Assembly (NCBI RefSeq): GCF_035582795.1
Contig: NC_134370.1
Location: 37,745,501 to 37,809,500, forward strand
Length of the DNA: 64,000 nucleotides
Reading direction: 5' to 3'
Source: Mycteria americana
Taxonomy: Eukaryota > Chordata > Aves > Ciconiiformes > Ciconiidae
The notes under the pieces are model-generated. The model was given only the letters and a program-made list of their open reading frames with translations. It was not told where the DNA came from and did no database searches. The translations under genes and the position numbers were made by a program. Positions 12,599 through 24,100 of the stretch are shown here, piece by piece. Each line of letters starts with the position of its first letter. Position 1 is the stretch's first letter.

Positions 12599-14362
12599 CA
12601 TCGCTCCCCCCACTCCCACAGGATCCCTGGCTCCCTGTGACTGTGCCTGCTGGTGGGCACCGCTCTGGCTGCATCCCATGGGGCTTCCAGTGCCGGGGTG
12701 GAAAAAGCCCCAGGCTGGTGGGAAGGGAAAAAAATAGCCAGCGGAGAGGGGTGCTTTCCCACATGGGGGTTGTTTGTGCACGCTGGAGGGGTGCGGAAGG
12801 GGTCAGCACGTGCCTGTGACCAGTGGAAAATGAGAGGTGTTATTGCAGGAACGGCTTCCGCAGCCTTCAGCGGGCGGAGGCTGATCGCCTGCCTACACGT
12901 GTTCGCCTGGCTTCCTATTGATGCTGAGCACTACCTTAAAAAAAAAAAAAGAAAAAAGAGTTGATGCTAAAAATACAAAGTAGAAAAGAGGCTGGTAGGA
13001 ATAACCGCTGCACGCAACTCCTTCTGTGCCTGCTTGGTTTGAGTCTCCTATTTTTCCCATGCCAGAAACACCCCCCTCGCCGTGCGATGGTTCATAATAA
13101 ATTGCATTGATGCCAAAAGCACAGCTCAACCCCTCGGTCCGGTGGTAAATCCCAGCCCGGAGAGGGGAACTGCTGGAGGGGTCTCCTCCAGCGCTTGTAG
13201 GGTTTTGGTGGAGCGCCGTGCCTTGGGGAAAGTCACCGCTCAGCCCAGATCCCCACTGGGGGCCTCCGTGGACTTTCCGCCACGTAAAAATAGATTTACC
13301 ACAGACAACTTAAACTATCAGCGGCAGCATTGTCGAAGGTGCTGGCAGCATGTTAGGTCTACACGTCAGTGCCCCAGTTAATCCAGCAGCTAACGGTATG
13401 ACTAAGAAAAACCCCCACTGCTTAGATAACCTCATTGTATGTAATTTATTCTTAAGTGAACTCAAGCCTGATTTAATCCCAACTAAAAGGCAAGCAAAGG
13501 GTATAAACTAGCTGAAAGGCAGCTTCCATGTATTTATATAATGGCTTTCATGGCTTTCCCAGGTGGGCTCCTCGCAGAGTCACATGCTGTCCAAACCCTT
13601 TACCACGCTCCCTGGGATGCTCACACTGCACAGCAATGACCCGGCTGTCCTGGATCAGCCGTCGGGGCTGAGCAAATCTGCTGTACCCTTTCAGAAAGGA
13701 GCCGACACATTTCTGCCAGGATCTAATCTCTAAATTAGTGATTTTTTCACTTATACTGTGAATGTCTAAGATCCTGCTTTCCAAAAAAGAAAGGCATGAG
13801 ATTCTTGAGATAATTTACTTTTGTGGAAGAAGATTATTTCCCAGTTGGTGAAACTTGCACTGACCGCAAGCAGGCAGCTCCTAACCTTCGCGATGGACTG
13901 ACATCAGCTTGAGGCAGGGAAAATCACTGCCAGCGCCAGTACCAGAATGCAGTTGTCTGAAAATCAGGGGACACAAATTATTGCTTTTTCTCTCCAGATG
14001 AAACAGCAAACGCCCTGGAGCCTGCTGAGCACTGGGCAGGTGCTGGGCGGGATGCATGCCTGGACCACAAGCTGCTGGCAGCACAGGCCTTCAGTCGAGC
14101 TGGTTGGTCCCGGGTTTGCTTTTCTGCTTGGGCAAAACTGGAAATGAAGGCAGTGGGGATTATTTTTTGGGGAGTGATGAAGAACAGGAGAGCAGAGCAC
14201 TGGGTTTCTCTGTACATGTTTCACTCCCGTCAGTCAGGAAACGGTGACGCAGGTTATGGGTTGGGTTTGAGGTTTTGGAAACCTTTTCTAAAAGTCGATC
14301 TCCTCGCCCCGTTGTATTTCTGAAGTGTGAAGCTGTGGTGAAGGCTGGTGGTGAGCAGGGGG

Positions 14363-14453
14363 ATGCCGGCCAAAATGCAGCTCCTTATCAGATGTAACAG
14401 AAGGATTTTCCTGGCTATTTGTTTAATCCTCTTTGTGGGATACACAGTGCAAG
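14363..14453 (+). CDS. SRGN: SRGN exon 1, coding part (signal peptide)
   Basis: Encodes the signal peptide and ends in phase 1 at CAAG, donor GTAAAA from 14454. In-frame ATGs lie at 14363 and 14375. The 5'UTR start is not determinable from sequence. Confidence 0.88.
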
Positions 14454-16956
14454 GTAAAACGGGGCGGTTGTTCTCTCGGTAATCCTCTTTCTGGGCTATG
14501 CAGTGTAGGCCAAGTAGGCAGCCTCCGAATTTTTCAAACTGACCTTCTTCTAGGGGTAATGAGATCTACTCAGAAAACCTGCTTTGCTAACATTTCATTT
14601 TCTGGATGGGGAATGGTAAGAAAAGGTGCTTTTTGCTAGTGGAGCATTTCTGTATCCTTTTCCCAGCCCCTATGGGAAAATGACTTCATAAAGTAAGTTG
14701 CTGTATGTGCGTATATTTTCAATCCATATATTTCAATATCTTTTTTTTAACTGGCCCTTTCATAGTGGTCTGGTTATGTACTGTTATTCAGTTGTGTAGT
14801 TACAAAGTATGTAACAGTTCCCATGTCATAGTTACTAGGGTCTACTTTCTTGGGAGGGCAGGAAAGGAAACTAGTTGTAAGTATGAGGAAATTAAACCGT
14901 TTATTCGGTACAGAGAAATTGCAACACGCAGCACTAAAACAACTAAAAGGAAATGTTGATTCATGATGACATGTACCCTGTGTATTTGTTTCTTGCGAGA
15001 GAGAAGCCTGTAGAGTACAATTTGTCTTTTCTTTTCCTTTCCTTTCCTTTCCTTTCCTTTCCTTTCCTTTCCTTTCCTTTCCTTTCCTTTCCTGTCCTGT
15101 CCTGTCCTGTCCTGTCCTGTCCTGTCCTGTCCAATACCTTTCAAGCATGTAGAGTACAATTTGTCCCCAAACCAAGGCTGTAATAGCGATAGGCTTTCGT
15201 TATGTATCTACCATTCAGAGGCTGATCTTTGAGAGATTATGGCCTGCTTTTAGTATGTTGTTTATTTGCAAATTATTCAGCTGCAGCTGTTTATTTTGTT
15301 GCCACTGTTATTATGAAAAACCTCCTTAATAATATGCTAAGAGAAGAAAATAAGTATGAAAAAGGAATACACTGTAAAAGAAGCAGGAAATGATACCAGT
15401 GAGATCATTTTTATCTTACAGAAGAGTGTAGGAGGTAGCTGAAAGTCATCTAGTACATTATGGAAATATATAGGGCAATAGAGAAGTGTAATTACAGAAA
15501 GATATTCCCAAGAAACCGAGAAAAAATAGATAAAGTGCCAACAGGCGGAGAATGCGCCAGGAGGCTTCAGAACAAATTAATTACACGAGACCAAGAGGAA
15601 GGATGAAATGCTGCTGTTTTTGTCTTTACTATGCGATTGTCATTTTCTCCTTTTGGTACTTTTTGGAGACCGCTTTTCAGCGACAGCCCTGATCAAGCAC
15701 CTGGGGGGCACCAGAACTGAAACCATGGGTTTACGTAACCCTGGGCCATGTGTAGGAGACATCTGAACCATCTCTCCTCCGGCAATGCCCTCCAAGAGCC
15801 TACGTAATCCCCAAATCTGCTCCCACGGCAGGCGGCTCTTGGCACACCTTGAGTTTCTGACCTCCCACCAAAATTCATGCCATTGAACTTGAAGGGGCTG
15901 AGCTGAGGCACACAAAGCCAAAGCAGAGTTGGCTCTGACCCAGGCTGGAGCCAACAGAGAAAGGGAGGGTGCAGGAGCCAGCTCTCCACTGAGGTGGCTT
16001 GTCCCCAGGAGATTTTGAGATACCTCCACCAGCTTCAGGGAGAGCTGCAGGTGGCTGAGCCTGCAGGTCCCCTGTGGACGTGCCATGCCCCGAGCTGGGG
16101 ATGAGCCTTGCTATGATGTTGGCACGAGGCAGTGGTTTCCCATGGGGTTTCCATTTCTAATTCCCGTGGACTTCCCAGTGCCGTGTGCGAGATGCACCTG
16201 ATGTCTCTGACAGCAAGGATGTCACTTAGGATATCAGTAGCCATTTAGAAAAAGTCTTCAGGGTTAATTTAGTTTTCGGCAGTTGAGCAATCAGGGCCAC
16301 ACAAATTACTTTCTTCCGTTCCTTTAAGCTTTACTAGGTGCTCATAAAGTTAATAGGTCCTGGTGAATAACATCCTGGTCCTGGTGAATAACACACAGCT
16401 GATTCGATCAGGTGCTCCGATGCAGAAGGCAAGGTACAAGAGAGTGAGATGCCGACCTGATGCCTGGTCTGCTAACTGCATCGAAGAGAAGGGGCCCTGG
16501 TTTTACATGCCCACCGGCGGAGCCAACAGGATCCTTCCTCCCATGGCAGACCCGTCCCTGTAAGTTCATTTGCCGCACAATCATCATTAATGCTAGAACC
16601 TGAAAATGTCCGGTATTCCCATCTCAACAGTCCTGCCACAGCGTGGCTCACCCATGGGAACATGAAGCTTCGGTGTGTTCATTTAAGAGATAATAAACAA
16701 AATAATAAATTTCAATAAACTGGCTGCCACTCTGCTTTTCAGGATGAAGAGATACCAGGAGCTGGGCGACATATTCCCGCTCTCGGATGAAGAGTCTGGG
16801 TCCGGGTCTGACACCCCAGTGGAAGTGGAACCAGCCTCCGGGTCGGGGCTTGGCGACAGCGATGGTTTCTCCGAGGCAAAGCTGCCCGTCTTTCTAGCAG
16901 GCCCGCGAGGCGGCAAGCTGAAGCAAAAGCTAACGGAGGAGGATTTGCTCCTGTAG
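14363..16956 (+). CDS. SRGN: Serglycin (SRGN), complete, three exons
   Basis: Exons 14363-14453, 16412-16559 and 16743-16956 join to 453 nt, 150 residues plus stop (human 158). The product is the core protein of the secretory-granule proteoglycan of blood and endothelial cells; glycosaminoglycans on its Ser-Gly repeats hold granule proteases and cytokines. Residues 1-30 form a signal peptide (hydrophobic IFLAICLILFVGYT) ending VQG as in human serglycin. Then come ARYKRVRCRPDAWSANCIEE with conserved Cys44 and Cys53 (human ARYQWVRCNPDSNSANCLEE), DIFPLSDEESGSGSD, a second SGSG at 112-115, and an acidic C-terminus EEDLLL (human EEDFML). ATG 14363 is chosen as the longest start; ATG 14375, four codons on, has A at -3 and gives a leader matching the human length, so it may be the true start. 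Only four SG dipeptides are present, far fewer than in mammals. Confidence 0.92.
15009..15165 (+). repeat. Two-phase pentanucleotide array (CCTTT)n then (CCTGT)n between 18-bp direct repeats
   Basis: From about 15031 to 15090 the sequence is pure CCTTT units. At 15091-15130 it switches to eight CCTGT units. The perfect 18-mer TGTAGAGTACAATTTGTC lies at 15009-15026 and again at 15148-15165, framing 121 bp. Confidence 0.95.
16356..16393 (+). repeat. 21-bp tandem duplication upstream of SRGN exon 2
   Basis: GGTCCTGGTGAATAACA occurs at 16356-16372 and 16377-16393, a 21-bp period, ending 18 bases before the exon 2 acceptor AG. Confidence 0.92.
16412..16559 (+). CDS. SRGN: SRGN exon 2 (cysteine-containing N-terminal region)
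   Basis: Residues 31-80. Acceptor CGATCAG ends at 16411 and donor GTAAGT begins at 16560. Phase fits exon 1 (G|GT, Gly31) and exon 3 (CT|G, Leu80). The pyrimidine tract before this acceptor is very poor. Confidence 0.9.
16743..16956 (+). CDS. SRGN: SRGN exon 3 (Ser-Gly region and C-terminus)
   Basis: Acceptor CTTTTCAG ends at 16742. Residues 80-150, then TAG 16954-16956. It carries IFPLSDEESGSGSD and ASGSGLGDSDG, the acidic-flanked Ser-Gly sites expected for xylosyltransferase. Confidence 0.92.
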
Positions 16957-17072
16957 GGCTGGAGACGTTGGCCTCCTGGTGATGGCAGCAGCCTCCCTCG
17001 CCTCCTGCGCCCCTTCCCCGGTGCCTGACCCAACGCGATGGCCACAAAGCCGTTTTAAACTAACTCCAAATC

Positions 17073-17078
17073 AATAAA
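17073..17078 (+). promoter_or_regulatory. SRGN: SRGN poly(A) signal (AATAAA)
   Basis: AATAAA in TCAATAAAAACTTTG, 117 bases after the SRGN stop, the only canonical hexamer nearby. Confidence 0.75.
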
Positions 17079-17095
17079 AACTTTGCCTTAAGATC

Positions 17096-17400
17096 TTTAT
17101 TGCTTTCACTCACTAAAAAAAATCTTTGTTCGGTCTGAACTCACTTTTTGCTTTTGGTGTGTGGGGCAGCCATCCCAATCAGGGGAAAACACGTTTTTGG
17201 GGGCCCTGCCTGATCTGTGTGGGTGTTATCATGCTCCAGGGGTAATAAATTAAAAACCTTTGTGTGGTGGGAGTCGCCTGCACATTTGCAAAACTCAACT
17301 AATCACGTAAAATCCGCCCGAGCGGCTGCATTGCACCTCCTTGCTCCTGTTTCCCTAAAAAGCACAAAATCTTGCCAAACGTTTTGGGACCTCAACCGTT
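17096..17400. other. SRGN-VPS26A intergenic gap
   Basis: A short spacer of about 300-500 bp between the SRGN poly(A) site and the VPS26A CpG island, with no gene. Confidence 0.7.
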
Positions 17401-18190
17401 ATTTCCTGTCAGATACGCACCCCTCCCGCGCTGCCGCCTCCCGGTCGCTAGGCGGCACCCTCCCGCCGCGGCGCGCATGCGCCACCACCACCCCGACCCC
17501 GCCCGCCCCCGGGCCGGCCCTCGGCGGGCACGGAGCGGGCAGCGGCGGCGGCGGGAAGGCGGAGGGGGGGCGGTCACGTGCGGAGGGGGGGGCGTGGTGC
17601 GGAGGGGGGGCGTGGCGTGGCGGGCTGTAAGGTCACATGACAGGGGCGCGGGCCGGGGAGGCTGGTGCTGGTGGCGCGCGGGGCGGGAGTCGGCCGCGGA
17701 GGGGCACGCACCATGGTGAGTGCGGGAGGGGCGGCCGTTACCGCGCCGTTACGCGGGCCGCTACCCGCCAACAGCCGCTCCGCGCGCGCCCGCCGCCTGA
17801 GGCCGGCGGCCTGGCCTGGCCTGGGCTGGGCCGGGCCGGGCGGTGCCTCTTTCCCTCCCTCCCTCCCCACCTGTGGCTCCGGGCTGTGCGTAGGGAGAGG
17901 TGCCCCGCCGGGCGCGGTTTGCCCTCCGGCGCTGCCGGTTGTCCCTCCCTTCGCTCCCGGCCCGGCCGCGGAGCGCCTGGTGACCCCCGCTGACGGCCTG
18001 GCCGCCCCGGCCGCCCCCTCCCGGGCCTGCGTCACGCGGCCGTGCTGCTCCCCGCCGCCCGCTTCGCCCCGAGCTGCGCCTGGGCCTGGCGACGTCCGCG
18101 GCCGCCCCGCGCCGGGTGGGGTCACGCCGGAGAGGGAGGCGGCGGCGGCCGCCTCCCTGCGGGAGCCGCTGCTGTGCGGGGCGGGCGCGG
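17400..18190 (+). promoter_or_regulatory. VPS26A: VPS26A CpG-island promoter
   Basis: Dense CpG and very high GC span the first exon and the start of intron 1. It holds an NRF-1-like palindrome CGCGCATGCGC at 17472-17482, the E-boxes GTCACGTG (17573-17580) and GTCACATGAC (17632-17641), and three G-rich modules at about 17560-17615. No TATA box is evident, as usual for a housekeeping gene. Long ORFs on both strands here reflect the lack of stops in GC-rich DNA. Confidence 0.85.
17713..17715 (+). CDS. VPS26A: VPS26A exon 1, coding part (start codon only)
   Basis: The ATG in CGCACCATGGTGAG has A at -5 and C at -3; the donor GTGAGT follows at once, so exon 1 codes only Met1. Exon 2 opens with AGT TTT CTT (SFL), which needs exactly this phase-0 join. 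Confidence 0.9.
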
Positions 18191-21100
18191 GGGAGAGCTG
18201 GCAAAACAGCGGGGGCCGAGATGGTGAAAAACAAAGCTTTGGGGTGTTTTTAATATAATTTATGGGTTAAGGCTTGGGATGTTTCCCTGCTTCTCCTCTG
18301 TGCGCGCATGCCCTCGCCAATACGTGGTTTAGTCATGAAACTCGGCTTCCGTGTTTCCTACACAGCTGCTGTTGGGGAGGCTGTGGGGAAAGTGCGTGCG
18401 ATAGTCCTGAAAACATCGGTAAATCTTTCAGCAGTCCCATGAGGCAGTGCTTAAAATGACAGCGGTTGGTAGTAATCCTTCAGGGCTGGTGAAATAGTGG
18501 CCACTTTGTGCTTAACAGGTTTGGCCTAGGCAAAGCACTTGGTGTGCTGTGATGTATAGATTTAAAAAAATACATATTTTAAAGAATCGGCTAGATCAAT
18601 GCACTTTGGGTTTCTGAAGGGTGTGGATTCCTTAACATGTGTGTCTCTCTCTGTTGGATGTGCAAAAGCTTTTTAGGGCTCCATGTGAAGCTGAGGCTGG
18701 GATTTCTGCACCATTTATCAGCTGCTGGGAGTCCTACAAGTCCTTTAGTACAGCTATGACACGTAAGGACTGAATGCAGATTGATTTCAGTCCTGATGTA
18801 GCAAAATCTTCAGCATCTGTCTTTTGCATGAAATCAAGAATATAGCCTAGTGTTTGGCCAGCTTCTGAAAACCTTAGTTCACTGTCTTCATTTTCTTAAG
18901 CTGTAACATAACAAGCCATATGATGGCTTCTCAAAATACTTCTTGTTTCGCATAGTTTCCCTGCAGCAGTATCTTCGATAGCAACTGGAGGAGATACCAG
19001 CTGTTGATTTTTCTTTATTCCGTATGTTCTTGTCCTCTCTGGATGAGATCATGGCTAATCTCTAAGGGGTACAGTTGAAATATTCATATGCAGTGTCTTG
19101 AGAAGTGATGTGTTACCAGTGTTAGTGCTGGCTGACTGCTTTAAATGGTGGTACAGCTTCATCATTTGGAAGGCCCTATAAGACTATCTTGTGTAATGTT
19201 TACTTAAAGGTAATGTGCTTCCTTGTTTGCTTGGTGGAAAAAAAGTATAAGGCTAATCTGGAGAACAAATGCAGAATTTCTGAGGAAAAAAGTATGGGCA
19301 TGCCCAAAAGTAATCTGTGTAACAGTTTAAAATAGTCTCAAGATTTGGAATTCTTCTTGAAACTTTCTTCTTTTTCTTCCCCCTTCCCCAGGAGCCAAAA
19401 ATAAAGAATGGTTCTAGTGTGCAGTCATTAAAAAAAAAAAAAGTTGTATTTCTTGTTTCAGTAATTAATGCGAATACGTGCTTGGCAGAGACTTGGAGGA
19501 CCAGTCGGTCTTAGTTTGACCACCTTGTTGGTCATCTGCTTCTGCTTTCCTGTGAGAATGTGAAGTAGCTATAACTAGGTTTCAGTTAGTTATATATATC
19601 TTTGTGGATTGAACTAGGGCCACTTGCGATCTGAACAAATACAAAGTTGGTTTAGTCTTGTGTGAAATCGCTGTTTTATAGCTCAGAATTGCACCATGTC
19701 TTTGCTTGACTTGCAGGGGTAAGCAAAAAGTCACTCAATGTTCCTGCAGCTAGGCTGCTGTGTTCAGATCAAACTTTTGTCTAGACTTTTTGTTATTTAT
19801 GCTACGTTTCAAAATTCAGGTCCCCAGAAAGTCTTGAAATGTGTTCTTACTCAATTTTTGAGATTAAATTGGTGAAGTGAGAGTGACTTTCATGTATACC
19901 AAATTCATCTAGTTGAAGCGGATGCTTTCATTTGAGAACATAGTTTAATTTCTCCAAAAAACCCCCAAATCACACTGAATTAGTGAAGTGTTGTTTGCTT
20001 GAGTACATCAAAGCAGGTTAGTCCCGAATTCTTAGGAGAAAACGTGGGGGCTTTTGTACTAATCTTGTTGAGTTTCCCACAGAGCTGCTAATGTGTTTTG
20101 CAGCTTCTTGTAAGAAATGTTTGTGCAAGGTCAAAGGATGGTCTCTCCTAGTTTCTTGTGTTTGGTGCTGGTCAAAAGTTCATGCCTAGGGAATGCTGTT
20201 GTAAGGTGAGGACAAAAGTTTAATGCTTGTAATGGATTGATGCCTGGAGCAGTGTTACAGGTAAACTTGTAACATCCACTCTATCTGATGGTGGAGTTGT
20301 GCAGCTAACATAGATTGTATGAAGAACCACTGCCTCTTGTACCTGCTAGTGCTCTCTTCATTTGCTAAGAGAACTATGGGGCGTAGGAAGAGGCAGCAAA
20401 TAGAAGTCCCTATTCCCCTTTGTGAACCTGGGGGATGCTTTAGGCCTTGTATTACATCCCTTGGTGTTTTTTCTTTTCACCCTACTTTGCTCTGTTATTC
20501 TTCCTACTTCTGATCACCCTTGTTAGTGCTCTTTATGCAGTAAGTTATAGTGGGTATAAAGCAATATGTAGTGTTTGGCATAATATCTGAAATGATAAAC
20601 CAGATGGAATAAATTTGTTTAAAAGATTTTTTTTATTATTATTTTGAAGTGTGGTTTAAAAATTATTAACTTTTTAAAAAGTGAAATCAGTGACTGGAAA
20701 CTTTGCAGTGACAGAAACCAAAGTTGTGTTTGCAACACTAATGTTTTAAATATTTGTTAGTATTTTAGTGTAGTAATAATAACGGTAATTACACTGTATA
20801 CTTTTTTGTAAACCTTATATTTTGTAAGAGCTATCGCTGCTTGTTACTGACCTGTTATCAATTATTTGCTAGATGAACAACTGTCTTTTGTCATTGCTAT
20901 TTCTTGGGTCTCTAATACACGCTGGCTTTGTAACTTCATGGGAGCACAAATGTTTTTCCCCAATGTATAGTGTACAGCTGCAAGTCAATACCACATATAA
21001 AACGGAGTGTCCACTGTGTATTAACTTAATCTAATTTTTGTTATTCCAGAGTTTTCTTGGAGGCTTTTTTGGTCCTGTTTGTGAGATTGATGTTATTCTT

Positions 21101-24100
21101 AATGATGCTGAAACACGAAAACCAGCAGAAATCAAAACAGAAGATGGTAAAGTAGAAAAGCATTTTCTCTTCTATGATGGAGAATCTGTTTCAGGAAAGG
21201 TAATTTTTTTTTTTTTAAGTGACTTAATTATTGTACTGATTCTGGCATGCAGATGCATATAGGAAGTTAAATGAAAAACTGATATAAGCAAGAGCTGCGA
21301 TTTCAGTTTGTGTTGTTATTCAAAGAGGAAACTGTTTTCCTATATATGGTCTTTTTAACCATGGTCATTCAGGCAACTGATAAAACTGAACGTTTTGAAC
21401 AGTAGCTGTTTATTTGTTTCCAGTCATCTTGTATTTATGAATAAGATTTTTGTGCAACCGTGTGCAATCCTGTTGTTGCATCTGACAAGAAAACTATTCC
21501 AAACTGCATCCCCCTGCTTCCCCTTCCCCTTGAACTCCAAAATCCACGACCTGACATGTGTAACAGTCATTTTTGGGTGGTGTAGCCAACCTGCTTTGCA
21601 TACCCTGAAGCGAAGCCTTATGCTTCATGCCCTGAAGTGGTTTCTGGAATTGTATCAGAGGAGCAACATATTAAGTTCAGCTGGCTCCTAAGTCAACAAG
21701 AGTTTTTCCTTGTTGGAAAAAAAAAAAAATGAAGTGGAGATTGCCAGAGGGATTCCTCTACTTTTAGTATTGCACCTAGGAACTTCTTGCCATCACTCTG
21801 GTTTTACTGGAGCTATTCTCATTCTCTGAATATTTCTGTTATGATTTGCTTTTCCTTCAAGAAACATGAGCCAGGTATTGGGTTCTGAGATTGACTTCTA
21901 AATACCTACTTCGATCTTGACTGACCTATTGTCACTGAGTGTCTTCCTGCACTTAAGATTTCTTTCCATGCTAAGATGTTGGCTCTCTAGAAAGATCCTT
22001 TCATGGATGTGAAACTCTGACAAGATGGGCCTCAAACTCAGAAAACTGAGGGAACTAGCATTCGTACGTTCACTGGCCTGAGCTCTTCTTGGTTGTATCA
22101 GCAATGCCTGAGAGGTGCCTGATGAGCTTTGGCTAACACAAGCCCAGTGGGATGAGGAGGTTTTGAAGACCAGTAATTTATTGGACAGCTTCCCCCTACC
22201 TCTCTCCTTCTTTTCACCACAAAGATAGATTATTGAAGTGGTTTACTTCCCCCTTGGATATCAACAATGTACTGGATTTTAAGGTACAGGAATTTCTGTG
22301 GTCATCACTACCTCATAAGGAAACATTATATATGCTTAATGTTTACATGTTTCCACAGAAAGTAACCTTATGGAATCTTTTTCTTGTGAGGCAAGGACTG
22401 ATAGTGAGAATCAAATTCACAAATGTAGATCTTGATAGCAGGTTTCATTTTCTGTTATTTTTCATTGACTTCTGTAACACCAATACTTAGCTATCTGCTG
22501 AGGAAGGGACTTAAGTTCACTTGACTTGAAAGCAATGCATCTCATGGCAGTTCTTTTATGGACTTCCAAATGTAACTGTCAGAAGATGTTTTGAAGCTCT
22601 CTGCCTTCAAAGATGGCAGGAGGGTCACAGCTGCGTTATGTGAACTCTATTGAAGCTCTGGCTTAGATTCTTAACTGTGGGACTTGAAAGTTTCAAGCTT
22701 ACTTGCTAAACTCTGTCTCGTGGATGATTAGATTTTTCTTAAATGCTTTAGTGGCACCTGGGTAATGCTTAATTTCATAATCAGCTGTTTGATTTAGTTG
22801 TGATCAAGCTCAGATAATGCTGTTGAGAAGAGGTCTCAGTTTTCATAGGCATGTAGTAATGTACTTTCCTTTTTACTAATATCATGTATTAGAGTGAAAG
22901 TGTTGAAAAGTTTTAACTGGTGGTTTTTTTTGCCTTGGTAGGTGAATGTCTCCTTTAAGCAGTATGGGAAGAGACTAGAGCACCAAGGAATTAGAATTGA
23001 ATTTGTAGGACAAATTGGTGAGTTTTGAAACTATAAAAGGGATGTTAGGTGCATGTGGTTTATGGAACTTTGCACTTGTGACTGTCAGCAGTTTGGCTCA
23101 AACATTGCAACCTGATCGGGTTAGTGGATGACAAGTGCCAAAGGAAGATTATATCCTACTCATTTTAACGCAAGTGATGTACTAATTTGTGCCAGTCAGA
23201 AAATCATTGGGAGGGAAGATATGTACATGTGAGGGAGAACTGGCATGGTAAATATTCTGTCTGTCTCAGACTGGTTAAGAGTTTGATTAAGAACCACCAG
23301 AGATTTCTAAAAACTAAATTTGTGACCATGGTACACGTGGTTTCTGCTTCATATATTTTAGACTATTCATTTTTAACTTCAAAATCAAAGCACTTGATTA
23401 TTTTTTTCTGCTTGTGCCTTGTTTTTCCTGTATTTAAGGTTCCAAGCCAAAATATCAGGTGTACCTACTGTGCCAGACTTCTTAATTCTTATCTTTAATT
23501 TTGGCTCTGGAAGAGAAGAAGCATAGAAAAGAAATGATGGGCAGCCTATAGGAAAACATTTCTAAAATAATTCTTTGGTGGTTGGTTTTCTAAAACATAG
23601 TTTTATACCGTTAACATAAAATAGTATTGAAGCTTCAGAGGATCTCTATGCTTTTTAGCAAGATAATATGGTACTGACGTTAAAAATGTAGTTTTCTTAT
23701 AAATATATCTAAGCTTTTGGTTAGATTTGAACTATAAAGAATCTTGATCACGTCTAACTTCTTACCACTCGAGGTAAGCTCTGCACCCTTAGGCTGATGC
23801 TAAAATTTCTTCCTTCTGTTAGAGGGCTGTTTGCATTATTGTCCCCCTTGGAAGTAAATCTTCAAGTTTGAACCTCATACAATTGACTTTGATTGGAATT
23901 TCACAAATTCTCTATATCTGATCAGTCAGTAGGCTCTAGTACTCTATGTCTGAACTGTTATGTAGCAGGTATGACTGAGTTCTGACACCTGCTTTATGCT
24001 TTGAGGTTTTGATCAGTGGGGCTGTAAAAGCAAACTTCGTGAATAAAGCAGCAGTGTGATGGGAATGAGGCATTCAGAGGTAGGGAAAAAATAGAGCTCA

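Larger units (their letters stand above)
3261..14250. other. KIFBP-SRGN intergenic interval
   Basis: About 11 kb without a supportable gene. GC-richer patches with scattered CpG lie near 5860-6260, 10550-11060, 12200-12900 and 13080-13280. Many short ORFs overlap on both strands but none shows a known domain or splice context. A 13-base G run lies at 4041-4053, a perfect 9-bp inverted repeat at 11469-11495 and a 20-bp tandem duplication near 12559-12598. The interval could hold regulatory elements for SRGN, which is strongly tissue-regulated; the sequence alone does not show this. Confidence 0.6.
14454..16411. other. SRGN intron 1
   Basis: A 1.96-kb GT-AG intron. It contains the pentanucleotide array at 15027-15147 and, just before the acceptor, a 21-bp tandem duplication. 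Open frames across the array on the minus strand (QDRTG, KERKG repeats) are by-products of the repeat. Confidence 0.85.

Noticed and set aside
12393-12809. 138-codon minus-strand frame
   Set aside because: Low-complexity Gly/Ser/Pro-rich translation of a pyrimidine-rich patch; no homology or splice context.
15031-15130. Regular short repeats considered as a CRISPR array
   Set aside because: Uninterrupted 5-bp units with no spacers, in a vertebrate intron.
14774-15175. Minus-strand frames with DRTGQ/KERKG repeats
   Set aside because: Pure translation of the pentanucleotide microsatellite within SRGN intron 1.
17574-18258. Long ORFs on both strands over the VPS26A CpG island (up to 197 codons)
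   Set aside because: They arise from GC-rich sequence lacking stops; only the ATG at 17713 is coding, and it is spliced after one codon.
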